NCBI RefSeq assembly: GCF_029784135.1 | Contig: NC_073746.1 | Location: 109,028,661-109,092,660 of the forward strand | DNA from: Toxorhynchites rutilus septentrionalis | Taxonomy: Eukaryota > Arthropoda > Insecta > Diptera > Culicidae | DNA length: 64,000 nucleotides | Direction: 5' to 3' | Shown: piece by piece, positions 54,393 to 64,000 of the stretch | Position numbering within the stretch: position 1 is the stretch's first letter | Layout: each line of letters begins with the position of its first letter | Program-made: the position numbers and the translations under genes | The notes under the pieces: model-generated | Database searches by the model: none | What the model was told of the DNA's origin: nothing | What the model saw: the letters and a program-made list of their open reading frames with translations, nothing else

Positions 54393-55681
54393 TTAGGCTG
54401 TCAAAAAAGTCCTGCGGTATTTTTTTTTGAATTTTCATTTGTTCATAAAAGTAACTAATTTTCATCATCTGTTTTAAGTCAAATATGCGCCGTTTTGTTC
54501 GATGACTTGTTCCCAACGAGATGCCAACTTCATAATACCCCTGTTATAGAAGCTCGCTTCCTTATTGGCAAAAAACTCGGATATCCAATTTTCACAGGCC
54601 TCTTTTGTGGCTAACTTCTGACTACCTAGCTCTTTCGCCATGGACAAAAACAGGTGGTAGTCACCTGGTGCAAGGTCCGGACTATACGGCGGATGCAAAA
54701 GAACCTCCCATCCGAGCTCCCGGAGCTTCTAGCGCGTCACCAAAGAAGTGTGTGGCCTGGCGTTGTCCTGATGGAAGACAATGCGGCCTCTGTTTATGGA
54801 AGATGGCCTCTTCTTCATGAGTGCTACCTTCAAGCGGTCCAGTTGTTGGCAGTACAGGTCCGAATTGAGCGTTTGGCCATAGGGAAGCAGCTCATAATAG
54901 ATTATTCTTTGACAATCCCACCAAACACACAGCAGAACCTTCCTGGCCGTTAATGAGGGCTTGGCCACCGTCTGAGCCGCTTCAGCGGGCTTCGACCACG
55001 ACCGTTTGCGCTTCACGTTGTCGTAAGTGACCCACTTTTCATCGCCAGTCACCATCCGCTTCAGAAACGGGTCGATTTTGTTGCGATTCAGCAGCGATTC
55101 ACATGCGTCGATACGGTCAAAGATGTGTTTTTGCGTCCACGTGTGTGGCACCCATACATCAAGCTTCTTTGTGAATCCAAGCTTCTTCAAATAGTTAATA
55201 ACGGTTTGATGACTTATCCCCAGTTCTTGAATGATGCTACGGCTGCTACTATGCCGGTCTTTCTCGGCTAATTCAGCGATTTTGTCGCAATTTTCGACGA
55301 CAAGCCTTCCGGACCGTGGCGCATTTTCGACAACCTCTACACCAGAACGAAAACGTTGAAACCATCGTTGTGCGGTGGAAATGGAAACTGTATCGGGTCC
55401 ATAAACTGCACAAATTTTATTGGCAACTTGAGATGCATTTTGCCTTTGTCATAGTAGTACTGTAAAATATGTCGGATTTTCTCTTTATTTTGCTCCATAT
55501 TTGCGACACTATAACTCACGAACGACTTAACCAAACAAAACACTGTCAAGGACTATATTATAGCGCGCAAAAATACCTTTCCAACAAGCTATAGTATGAC
55601 TCGATACAATGAATACAACTAGAACTACGCGCTTACAACCACACCTCGCGGAAATACCGCAGAACTTTTTTGACAGCCTAA
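54393..55681 (-). mobile_element. full-length mariner element (1289 bp)
   Basis: Inverted repeats TTAGGCTGTCAAAAAAGTCC (left) and the reverse of the right end TTAGGCTGTCAAAAAAGTTC, continuing to TGCGGTATTT, flanked by TA (54391-54392, 55682-55683). The transposase gene is on the minus strand. One TIR mismatch in about 30 bases suggests a young copy. Confidence 0.9.
54474..55498 (-). pseudogene. mariner transposase (DD34D) with one frameshift and one stop
   Basis: ATG at 55498 (MEQNKEKIRHILQYYYDKGK). Right after KGK one A is missing from an A-run (about 55440), so the frame shifts; the shifted frame carries the remaining HTH (WFQRFRSG, ISHQTVINYLKKLGF) and core. First Asp: VTGDEKW; second Asp: FHQDNARPHT; a CAG-to-TAG-type stop follows (LVTR stop, 54729-54731); then the same frame resumes through PYSPDLAPGDYHLF (third Asp). 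By my count 34 residues separate the last two Asp, i.e. DD34D. The C-terminus ENGAYLT-like block ends at TAA 54474. Inactive as it stands, with only two lesions. Confidence 0.9.
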
Positions 55682-55685
55682 TATA

Positions 55686-56622
55686 TCTATATATAAAAAT
55701 GGATTTCTGTCTGTCTGTCTGTCTGTCTGTTTATGTTTTCACGGTGGTTAGACACTCGACCCCCCTCTCTAAGGGGGAGCTGCCATACAAATGACAAATT
55801 TCCGCATAACTCGAAAACTAATCAAGAAAATGCCAAATTTGGCATGCGAAGGTTTTAGGGGACACAAAACGTTTCTATGGTGAATAGACACTCCTCCCGT
55901 CTCTCTAAGGGGGGAGGGGGGCTGCCATACAAATGAAGCATACATTTCCACATAATTCAAGAACTAATCAAGCAAACGGAACTAAATTTGGCATGTGGAG
56001 ATTTTATGGAGAAGAAACATTTATAAGATGGTTCGACACTCCTCCCCCTCTCTAAGGGGGACTCACATACAAATGCATAACTCGAGAATTAATCAAGCAA
56101 ACGAAACCAAATTTGGCATGTGGATGTTTTAGGATGCAATAAATGTTTCTATGGTGGCTCGACACTCCTCCCCCTTAGGGTGGGCTCTCATAAATGAAAA
56201 ACAAATTTCTGCATAACTCGAAAACTAATCAAGCAAATTGATTCAAATTTGGCATGTGAAGATTTTAGGGGGCACGAATCGTTTCTATGGTGAATAGACA
56301 CTCTCTAAGGGGAGAATAGGGGAGCGTCTGTCTTTATTCTATACGTAACGGAGTAACGGAGTAACGGAAAAATATGTTATTTGCAAGTGGTTGAAAAATC
56401 TTGAATGAGAATTGTGTCTGAAAATAATCTGTTATTATGAGTTTTGGTAGAAGTACTAGGAATTTTAAAGTAAAAGGTAAATTCAACGGGGTCGATTAGA
56501 AGATCAATCAATGAACAGTTCTGCGATTGGACTCATGCGCTTAGTAAGAAAACGTGAATGTTTGAAGGTATTGATAACAAAAAACAAATTTTGGGCGGGA
56601 CAAAGTTTTCCGGGTCAGCTAG
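55686..56622 (+). mobile_element. complete short Helitron with CTGT and 130-bp tandem repeats
   Basis: Starts TCTATATATAAAAATGGATT after A and ends GGGTCAGCTAG before T, the Helitron hallmark. (CTGT)n follows the 5' end (55711-55735). Four to five units of about 130 bp follow, with TGCCATACAAATG, GCATAACTCGAnAACTAATC and AATTTGGCATGTG. The 3' third matches 35845-36106. No Rep/helicase gene. It sits two bases beyond the TA duplication of the mariner. Confidence 0.78.
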
Positions 56623-56849
56623 TATTTAATATTTTAGTGGTGTTTTGTAGAATCAGCTGCAGATAGTTGAGTCATGATTTATTCTCACGAGAACAATACG
56701 GCGAGCACGAGAATAATAAGCTACTATTGTAAGCGTTTTTTTAGTGTTATAGCTTTAGCATATATAGTGGTGATCTTCTTCCAATTAACGGACATCCAGT
56801 TGATCACTCAAAAGCAATTATATGTTTATTTCATCACCACCATTCGTTG

Positions 56850-57080
56850 ACGACATTGAGCTTCGTTTTCCGAGTTTGAGAAACGATAAAACAATAATGG
56901 ATTTTTAGGTGGAAAGTTTTCAAATAAACTGTTTTCAAATAAAAATTATGAATTAAATTGTTGTGTTCTATGTGAATGAGTAACACGTTTTATCGTAAAT
57001 TGTGGAAATATATTATATGAAAAATGTGTTTGATAATGTACAATACATTAGATACAATACAATACAATACATACAATAGA
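56850..57080. repeat. repeat related to the core of TIR element copy 2 (second fragment)
   Basis: GACGACATTGAGCTTCGTTT, CTATGTGAATGAGTAACACG and ATTATATGAAAAATGTGTTT parallel 33960-34150 and 52380-52560. It ends in an ACAATACAAT simple repeat (57040-57075). Confidence 0.45.
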
Positions 57081-57141
57081 TACGGAGAAATTAAAATATT
57101 TTCTATCGATCGATGCAAATATCACTGCGTACTATCGAGGA

Positions 57142-57678
57142 ATGGCGGAGCTTAAATCGCAATATTTCCTCTCCCGTTCAATGAACGCTGCATTCGATTC
57201 GTGTATCAGTCAACTCGCACCCGACTTTCTCCATTTCTCCATAGATATACACCACAAACTTCCATACCCGCATTGGCGCGAAAATTTCTCGTACGCTGTT
57301 GCCACCTTCTTCGCCGTTGCAAACTTCGATACTGTCTTCAGTACTGTTGTAGTGAATGGGAATGAAACTGCACTGTTATTTTGCTATATCGTCCATTCTT
57401 TCCATTCTTGTATCGAGAGGTGTGTAAATTTAAGGGTGACATCAGCATTGGGAATGAGTGTTATTCGTTCGTTGTGCTGTGCTCGCTTGCTCGTTCGTGA
57501 CTGTTATTTCAAATCGCGGATGGATTATTTATTCCCTAATAAGTTGGAAACGGGCGAAAAAAAGTGTATTAGTAGCTTGTTATTGACGGCACTGGTAGGT
57601 AAGCACTCGAGTCAGCAGAAAATTAGAATGCTTCCTGTTTTCATTCATTTGAACTGTTTAGGGATTAGGGCATTGTAA
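57142..57678 (+). CDS. unrecognised 178-residue open frame
   Basis: ATG 57142 in fair context (GAGGAATGG), stop at 57676. The frame is rich in Phe, Ser, His and Cys, with weakly hydrophobic stretches (FSYAVATFFAVANFDTVF, ALLFCYIVHSF). No signal peptide, domain or relative elsewhere in the window; no TATA box or poly(A) signal that clearly belongs to it. Longer than most chance frames here, but composition is unlike a typical globular protein, so a chance frame or a reverse-strand remnant is more likely than a gene. Confidence 0.15.
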   Translation: MAELKSQYFLSRSMNAAFDSCISQLAPDFLHFSIDIHHKLPYPHWRENFSYAVATFFAVANFDTVFSTVVVNGNETALLFCYIVHSFHSCIERCVNLRVTSALGMSVIRSLCCARLLVRDCYFKSRMDYLFPNKLETGEKKCISSLLLTALVGKHSSQQKIRMLPVFIHLNCLGIRAL

Positions 57679-60289
57679 TACATAGCATATCAAACATATC
57701 ATAGAGAATTTCCGATTCGATTGGTATGCGAATCATAAAAATTCGTTCGTAGTGAAATAATTTCTTAACGTTAACTTTATTTCATAAAAACGTGACCTGT
57801 TTTCTGATTTAGCACCCTTCCTGTAAAACATAGTTCTACGTTAAACTTCGATTTATTTCTGATTTTTCACGCTTTTTGTAGAACAATTCCAATTAACCTT
57901 ACTCTTTTGGCCTTCCAGAGCGAGGTACATCTACATTGATTGTTCAGGAGTTTTTTTTTCCATCAAAAAACAATGTTGCTCAGTAGTGACACTTAAACAA
58001 CTGTAGTTTGAGAACAAAATACCGAAATATCACGAAACTTCACACATAAGCTATTGATAGATGATACTCTCGAAAATGATTCATTCATTTTTTAGGGGCG
58101 CCACCTGTTAAAAAATGCCGGGACTTTTCAGACTTTTCAGTACTTGAGGAAATTCATAAGGTTATAAAGAAATTTATTAGTTATAAAGCAGCATGTTTAT
58201 AATGCAGGATCCTTCATACAGCATGAGTTTCTTCACCTGAATACTGCTATCAGATCGTCATGTGATGCGGAATTGGTTTGAGCTTTATTTTTATTCCTGA
58301 ACAATTAACTTATTTGACGTGTAAAAGTTTATGAAATCATTTCTGTCGAGACTTGCCAATGCCACTGTCTCTCCCACCATGTCAGTGCATTCGTTAATCA
58401 GTTATTACGTATAAGTTGCCACAATACTCGGATCCCATCCGCACTTGCACAACATAACTTGTTCGCCGCTTGTATTTTATTTTTATTCCACTGAAAAATG
58501 ATACAAAAAACAAAACAATTTACTTCAATTTTCCTCTAAATATCGTTGTAGGGTAACTTTTCAAAATAAGTATGATATGTTTTTAACAACTTTTTGTTAT
58601 ACAATTTGAATTGTTAATAAGAATATGTATATGGACTTTTTCGAATGCACCTAAAGTTTTGTTTCGATCTTGTATACTGATAATTCTTATATCGACATAA
58701 TGCAATTGAAAATGGGTCAACGATAACGCCGACACTAGTAACTGAGTTGGTCTCACTCTCAAACGATTCATTTACCTCACTTCCGTTCGATTACCGGCGA
58801 TGTAAATGTTTGACGTACGTGCTAACGCGTGGAAAATTATTTACAACGATTAATGATTGTTGATTGATTAGTTACACCCATCGGAAGGGATATGAGAAGA
58901 GATAATAGTATTTTTAAGCTCGTATCTCCAATAATTTTCTTCTCATCGTGCATAAAATTGTTTAAACATTCATGATTCTTTCCAATCAATTCGTTGATAC
59001 GACATAAGAAGACATGCTTTTATTTTAATTTACGATGTATTGTAAGCTACCGTTTGTATTGTTAACCTAGAATATTTTGGTTTAGTCACAGTTACATTTA
59101 GTCAGAAATTGGGACAAAAAGGGTATGAAGTTGATGTCACAAAAATAAATATAGAAATAGAAAACAAACAAAGAACGAAAAGACACATAGAGATAATGGA
59201 AAAAGAGGAAATATTCGACAGAGGAATAATATTTGATCAGAACAGTGTCGATGGCACCCGATCTGATAACTTTAGAAAACACATCTTTATCAGTCAATAC
59301 ATTCAAATTGTGCCTAAAAAAATGCTTTGATGCACTTACGAATAGGTAACTCGTTGTTTTTGTTCCATGGCGAGCAGGCACGGAACTCGGTTCAAAAACG
59401 TAACATCCCCTAATTGACACTGCAATAGACAACGATTCAGATGTGGAAGACTCGCCATGCATTGAATCAAGATGACTTCTCGCCCATAAACGAGAACCAT
59501 CATTGCTGAAGCAATAATCTGTGCTTAATTTACATTCTAATGAAGAGAAGTGCTGCTGCCGCGATGAGAGGTATTGTTTGTGTATGGTGACACTAAATCT
59601 TTTTTTTTACGCTTGAAGAGATAGTTGAGAAAAGGAACTCCATTACAGTCACACATAAGATATCCCTCGTGAGCAGTGGACGAAGAACTAATATGCAGTC
59701 ACATTTTTCCCGAACCACCCCACTATCGTTCTAGCTACTCTATCAATACAGTCCTCATTTCAATTCAAAGTTCTTCTGCTCGGATCTCTCATGGTGCATC
59801 ATCATCATATGCTGGTGCTAGAGCACCACGGGGCGGCAGGAAACCGGATATTGAGGATAACAGCAAAACGAAGAAAAACGACACGAGCCTCGCGAGCAAT
59901 CTTCAGAACGAGACGGCTTGTGGGTGGCAGCCGGTTGTCGCTAGCCAACAAAGTCGGTGTCAGCCAGGAATAGCCCCAAGAATGGGGCAAACATAATGAC
60001 GATAATGTGACACGAGAATGTAATAAAATCTAATCGGCGTTTGCTCTCCGTTGGGTAATAAATGGGTGGGCGTTAGCGTATGACTGCACGTGATTTGCCT
60101 ATGTGAATCTGCTAGTGTGTTGTTTTCTCGGGGGCAAATACCCTTTGTTTCGATTCTTTGCACTATCAAATTTGGTAATTCGCGGGCATGGTTCTGACAG
60201 GTTGATATTTCTTACTAAATTAAACCGTTCTATTTTATATTATACACTCGACAAAACAAAGGAACACTTTGCAATATTTGAAAAGTTGA
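57679..60289. other. no gene seen
   Basis: Anonymous, AT-rich DNA; frames at 59082-59462 and 59676-59996 show no motif or repeat support. Confidence 0.35.
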
Positions 60290-60816
60290 AACTTCGTGAA
60301 CGCAATTCTACATGAGGGGTTTTCCATGGTGTGAATAACCATCCCAAATGCCAGTAGTATGCACAACAATCAGGCCATCGAAATTGAACTTCTTTTCATC
60401 CGAACATACAGCGTTATCCCATTCATTTCGCCAAGTCATATGCTATTTGGCGAAATTCAATCGAGCCTGAATATGTGCTGGAGTAAGATTCGGTTTCTTG
60501 GCCTTTTTAGTGTACTTGAAGTAACCCACTCCTCGCAATATCTGTGCAAAGCGCTTATCGGTAACCGAGAGTCCAAGCTTCTTCTTAATTTTCGATGCTG
60601 GCCGGAGTTCAATTTCCAGTTCCGGCCAGCTCAAGAATTGGATTCCTGTCACGATTACTTTATTTTCTTCTTAACGTCATATTTTTCACATTTCTTCTGC
60701 ACATTTCGGATCGATGTTCCGGATTTGTTTACTCTCCTTCCTATTTCATAACTCATACCAGTTTTCCTCAGTTCACGAACTCTTTATTCTGATTCACTCA
60801 TATTTTTTTTCGGCAT
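60290..60816 (-). pseudogene. Tc1-like transposase, N-terminal half, decayed
   Basis: ATG at 60816, a stop ten codons later, then recognisable HTH sequence (RVRELRKTGMSYEIGRRVNK), a paired-domain-like second half (LSVTDKRFAQILRG, KKAKKPNLTPAHIQARLNFA), another stop, and SDEKKFNFDG carrying the first catalytic Asp near 60390. The second half of the catalytic domain is missing downstream. Confidence 0.68.
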
Positions 60817-61194
60817 TGTTCACCTCAGACCAACAAAATGTTTTGCGTACTAACACGACAACAAAACTGAAATGACAGATTGTCAAGGTTTTTGATGTCA
60901 TTGGTGCGCCAGTCGTGTCAATTTTGTGGATTTAAACGAATTTCCCTTCTCAGTATGAAATTTTTCTGTCCCGATTTGACAAGCTATTTAAATCTATTCA
61001 AATTCGAACACACAGTGCTACAACGAAAATGGCATCACTGCAGTTCCCAAGGAGTGGAATCCGTCCAATGTTTGGGAGCTAATGCCGTTTACGAAAGACG
61101 AAGAGACGGAATTCAAAAGAAGATAGAATACCAAACTAGTGTAAAAACTATTAGTGCAAAGAATGATGTACAATTTTCGTCAACCCTGGCATCA

Positions 61195-61325
61195 GAACCG
61201 CTCATAAATTCTCAATAAGATTGTGGTCTGGGTTTTGTAAAGGGCATTCCAGCGGATTCATCCAGCAAGATCGAACAAAAGACTTGATCTTCTTGACAGT
61301 ATGCCGCGGGTCATTGTCCTGCTTC
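61195..61325 (-). pseudogene. Tc1-like transposase DD34E fragment
   Basis: Minus frame reads QDNDPRHTVKKIKSFV, then PLQNPDHNLIENL and a stop. By my count 34 residues lie between the Asp of QDND and the Glu of LIEN, the DD34E signature of Tc1. It lies upstream of, not downstream from, the N-terminal half at 60.3-60.8 kb, so the two are rearranged or from separate copies. On the plus strand nearby (61026-61075) ENGITAVPKEWNPSNVW resembles DD37-type sequence before the catalytic Glu. Confidence 0.65.
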
Positions 61326-61435
61326 CCACTCCACCCACTTCTTCAATAATTCGTTCATAATTCGTGAGTTGGATGTGACGCTCCTAAAGTTACACACCAG
61401 GGCCAGATTTTCGATGATAAAATATGCAAATCGGC

Positions 61436-61790
61436 TTTCCTCTCAGTAGTTTCGCTTCGACTAGGACTTTCATCGTCAACATAATTTGAATTGACTAGAA
61501 AATGAATTGACGAGCGTTGAGAGCGAGGATGACTGATGAACTATTCTAGTCAATGGTTATTCTAATTGTATTTATTAGTCAGAATACAAATCTGCCTCTT
61601 CCTTCAACCTGACTTCTAGAAAAGTGAAAAGTGAAAGTGAAACGAAAAATGGATTTCTGATGCAAAAAGTAGTTACACCATTAAAGAGCGGTTATTCTCT
61701 ACCCACCGTGAACTCAAACCAATGAACTTAGACAGTTATCAGGTGTGCTATAAAGGTCGTCGCGTTAGTATAAGTAAATAGCCTACAGTT
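61436..61790. repeat. dispersed repeat D, copy 3
   Basis: CTCTCAGTAGTTTCGCTTCG, GACGAGCGTTGAGAGCGAGG and CAAAAAGTAGTTACACCATT match copies 1 and 2. The CGAGCCCTG end is absent. Confidence 0.6.
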
Positions 61791-62029
61791 TAGGAGGAAT
61801 ACAAACCAAAATTTTGGTTCACTTTTTCTCTAAGTTCAATTTTGTGAAAAAAAAACAATAAAAAAAATGCGTTTATATCAACAAAATTCACAAATTTCTG
61901 CAGTGTTATTTTATATGTGCGGGTCAAATATTCGATTAATCTGAAGATTAGAACAGTCGCGTTTTATATATGGACTGATGAATTATTAACAAAAAAGTGT
62001 TTGTCCGCGTTCACGTTCACGGGAACTCT

Positions 62030-62290
62030 AAACCTACCTTTAGGTATTTCTTGATGAACGACGCAACTTCCGGCAGGCACTTCGTACTATAAATTTCTCC
62101 GTTCACGCCCAGTCCGGAGCTAAAGAAGAGCGACTTTGACATCCCCTTCTCGCTGATTGTCAGTCACAGCAGTACCTTCTTGGGGAACTTGGTATGTGAA
62201 ATAAACTTTACTTCGGAGCTCACTTCCATCAGCTTCCTCATGCGCACACTTCTGAACGGAGTAGCTTCACTGTTTCCGCCATCACGGTTA
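62030..62290 (-). pseudogene. DD37-type transposase fragment
   Basis: Minus frame shows FPKKVLL, one stop, then TISEKGMSKSLFF, LGVNGEIYSTKCLPEVASFI and KKYLK, the segment between first and second catalytic Asp of mosquito DD37D/E transposases. It differs from both relatives in this window. Both catalytic ends are missing. Confidence 0.62.
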
Positions 62291-62339
62291 GAGTTCGACT
62301 GATAGAGCTGTCAATTTTTTTCTGCTGACTCATGGGTTA

Positions 62340-62999
62340 CTATGATTGTTTCGTCAGTGCGTGTGAAGGTAAACTCATGAAAAATCGGCAATTTTCGTCC
62401 ATTTTTTTTTCAATGCAAACGTTACAGTGAATTCACTCACTATCACAATTGAAGTTTGGATATGGAATGGCGAATATGATATTGGTATTGATCGATTGTA
62501 TGCACATATTTGTTTGTATGCGTTTTATGCTGTAAGTTGGTATATGCTGATGTCTGCTGTTGTATTGTACACCACACATTGCATTCTGAATTGGAAGGAG
62601 CGATTCGGATGAGGATAAGGATCGGGATGGAATAGGGAATCTATTACATTTCACCCTTGCTCAACATTCGCGCTGTCGGTCGCGAACAGTCCTTTTTTCA
62701 TTTACAACTTTCGTTCTAAAAGCGTGTTCATTTCACCCGAGAATTCATTGCCATTTTCGCTTCTCAGAAATAGCTCAATGTCGAATTGCATGGCGATGCT
62801 GCCACATTTGCACAACTCGATTGAACTTGAGTTGCGTTCCGCACAAGTAATTCTGATTCGATCGGATTTCAGAATACAGAAGAACAATTGATCAGTAGAT
62901 GGATTTGGGATTTCCGAGGAAATTACTCTATCCTAAAAACTAAAAATGTGCGTATAAGGTGAACCTTGCTTTTGTCATTCAACCGAATACAATTTGGAG
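62340..62999. other. no gene seen
   Basis: Anonymous DNA; short overlapping frames only. Confidence 0.35.
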
Positions 63000-63838
63000 C
63001 TGTAATTTTCTAATGGAGCTCATTAAAGACATCATTTTTTTTTTGAACACACGTTCAAACGACAGAACAAAGGCTGTGTCGGTGTTGGTCATGATAGCGT
63101 CTCGCAAGAGAATGTATTCTGTTGATTGTGTCATAGAAATAGCAGCCGTTCGCTCTCTAACTTTACGTATATGTTGACCATGGATTATTGGCACAGCTCA
63201 AGAAGTTGTCCTGACTGCGTCAATTCATCAAACGACACACATAAGAATCGATGGAGCGCAAACTCTTTTGTTTTTTTTTGTCTCCTCCAACCGCATGTTT
63301 AAAAATATTAATTCAAAATGAGTAATGCTGTGCTTAATGATTGAAGTAACTATGGCGCATTGGATTGGCCACAATAGCGTTATTGTTACTATGCATTCCG
63401 AGCATGTGTGTGTTTAGAATAATTTCAATAATTCATTGTGATCATCCAAAAGGCTTCCAGCTCACCGGCGATGCGTCTAGCTTTAGTCGAATTGAGATTA
63501 CTTGCGTATGTATGGGGTGAAAGCTCGATGAAGAGGACGAAGTGTCATCTGGCATTTAACAACGTAAATGAATTCTTCCTGTTTGAAAAACGAACGACGG
63601 GTCATTTATTTGGCATTGTTTATATAAAAGTACAAATAACGCGATTAAAAATAAGAGACAGGGGTGAAAAATTGGGTAACATGTATTTTTTCAAACCAAA
63701 CTTATGAAAAAAATACAAAAAACAAAATTATTCAGAAAAAAAATCTTGCATGGGACCACCCAAATCGGTATTAAATATAAGGTAATCGATATCCTAGCGG
63801 TATTATATATAGCTTACTACGTATTCTCATGTCTATCT
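63000..63838 (-). mobile_element. Helitron family copy 2, unsplit but truncated
   Basis: Aligns to 5880-6079 and 12893-13830: TGTGTCGGTGTTG, ATAGCGTCTCGCAAG, TTCCAGCTCnCCGGCGA, CTAGCGGTATnATATATAG. Here the sequence is continuous across the point where copy 1 is split. Its 5' end (high coordinate) is cut at 63838 by the TTGACGTAGG-type repeat. Confidence 0.65.
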
Positions 63839-63843
63839 AGTTT

Positions 63844-64000
63844 TTGACGTAGGATTACGTCTTTCGGGAACATATTGGTGTACAAATTGAAAATCGAAAA
63901 TCGAGTACATCGTGAAAATTGTCCAATTTCTAACGCTTATTGCTCAGTCATTTCATGATGGATTGATAATTTTTTTGCGTCAATCGATTTCGGCACTCCA
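63844..64000. repeat. TTGACGTAGGATTA element, start of a copy
   Basis: TTGACGTAGGATTACGTCTT parallels the left end at 23934; continues to the window edge. Confidence 0.55.

Noticed and set aside
1..64000. Endogenous viral elements (flavi-, rhabdo-like) often seen in mosquito genomes
   Set aside because: No frame resembles viral polymerase, nucleoprotein or glycoprotein; all recognisable proteins are transposon proteins.

Overview
The window looks like intergenic, transposon-packed nuclear DNA from an insect, most probably a culicine mosquito (Aedes/Culex-like). This is inferred from the element families: an intact Tc1/mariner-superfamily DD37E transposon of the mosquito ITmD37E type, tRNA-derived SINEs, a Ty3/gypsy element of the 412/mdg1 type, an RNase H-bearing I-superfamily retrotransposon, a CR1/L2-type retrotransposon, an R1-clade fragment, Helitron-like elements with about 130-bp internal minisatellites, and many TA- and TWA-target MITEs. 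I found no convincing host gene, rRNA or functional tRNA gene, CRISPR array or viral insertion.

Layout. 0-5.8 kb: a pogo-like MITE, then a gypsy element with a 601-bp 5' LTR, PBS, a small myristoyl/transmembrane-type ORF and gag, whose pol and nearly all of the 3' LTR are deleted; a 4-bp target duplication still brackets it. 5.8-13.9 kb: a minus-strand Helitron split by a 6.8-kb insertion holding a CR1/L2-type retrotransposon with both ORFs open and a 2.1-kb foldback element. 13.9-22.6 kb: mostly anonymous AT-rich DNA, with a DD37E transposon at 16.4-17.7 kb and mariner scraps near 19.2 kb. 22.6-36.1 kb: an intact-looking 6-kb I-superfamily retrotransposon (27.08-33.08 kb, 10-12 bp target duplication) inside an older inverted-repeat structure. 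Two related TIR elements lie on either side, one carrying a possibly captured gene fragment, followed by a Helitron-like tandem array.

36-45 kb: anonymous DNA, a mariner fragment, a minisatellite leading into a perfect (TACAAACA)n array of about 327 bp, an R1-clade ORF1 fragment just beyond it interrupted by a MITE with clean TAA duplications, a 22-G run and a second foldback (44.2-45.0 kb). 45-52 kb: promoter-bearing repeat copies, a perfect 17-bp hairpin, two tRNA-derived SINEs, and a DD37-type transposase relic split by a 1.6-kb insertion. 52-57 kb: a PIF/Harbinger-like MITE, a CR1-type RT scrap, a full-length mariner (one frameshift, one stop codon) and a complete short Helitron immediately beyond it. 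57-64 kb: anonymous DNA, Tc1 and DD37-type relics, and a second copy of the Helitron family that shows how the 5.8-13.9 kb copy was split.

The genes present are transposition genes and do not form a host pathway. Autonomous-looking coding capacity remains in the CR1-type element (ORF1+ORF2), the I-superfamily element (ORF1+ORF2) and, except for a C-terminal frameshift, the DD37E transposon. The rest are non-autonomous or decayed. Nesting order, target duplications, internal promoters and hairpins give the region most of its interest.
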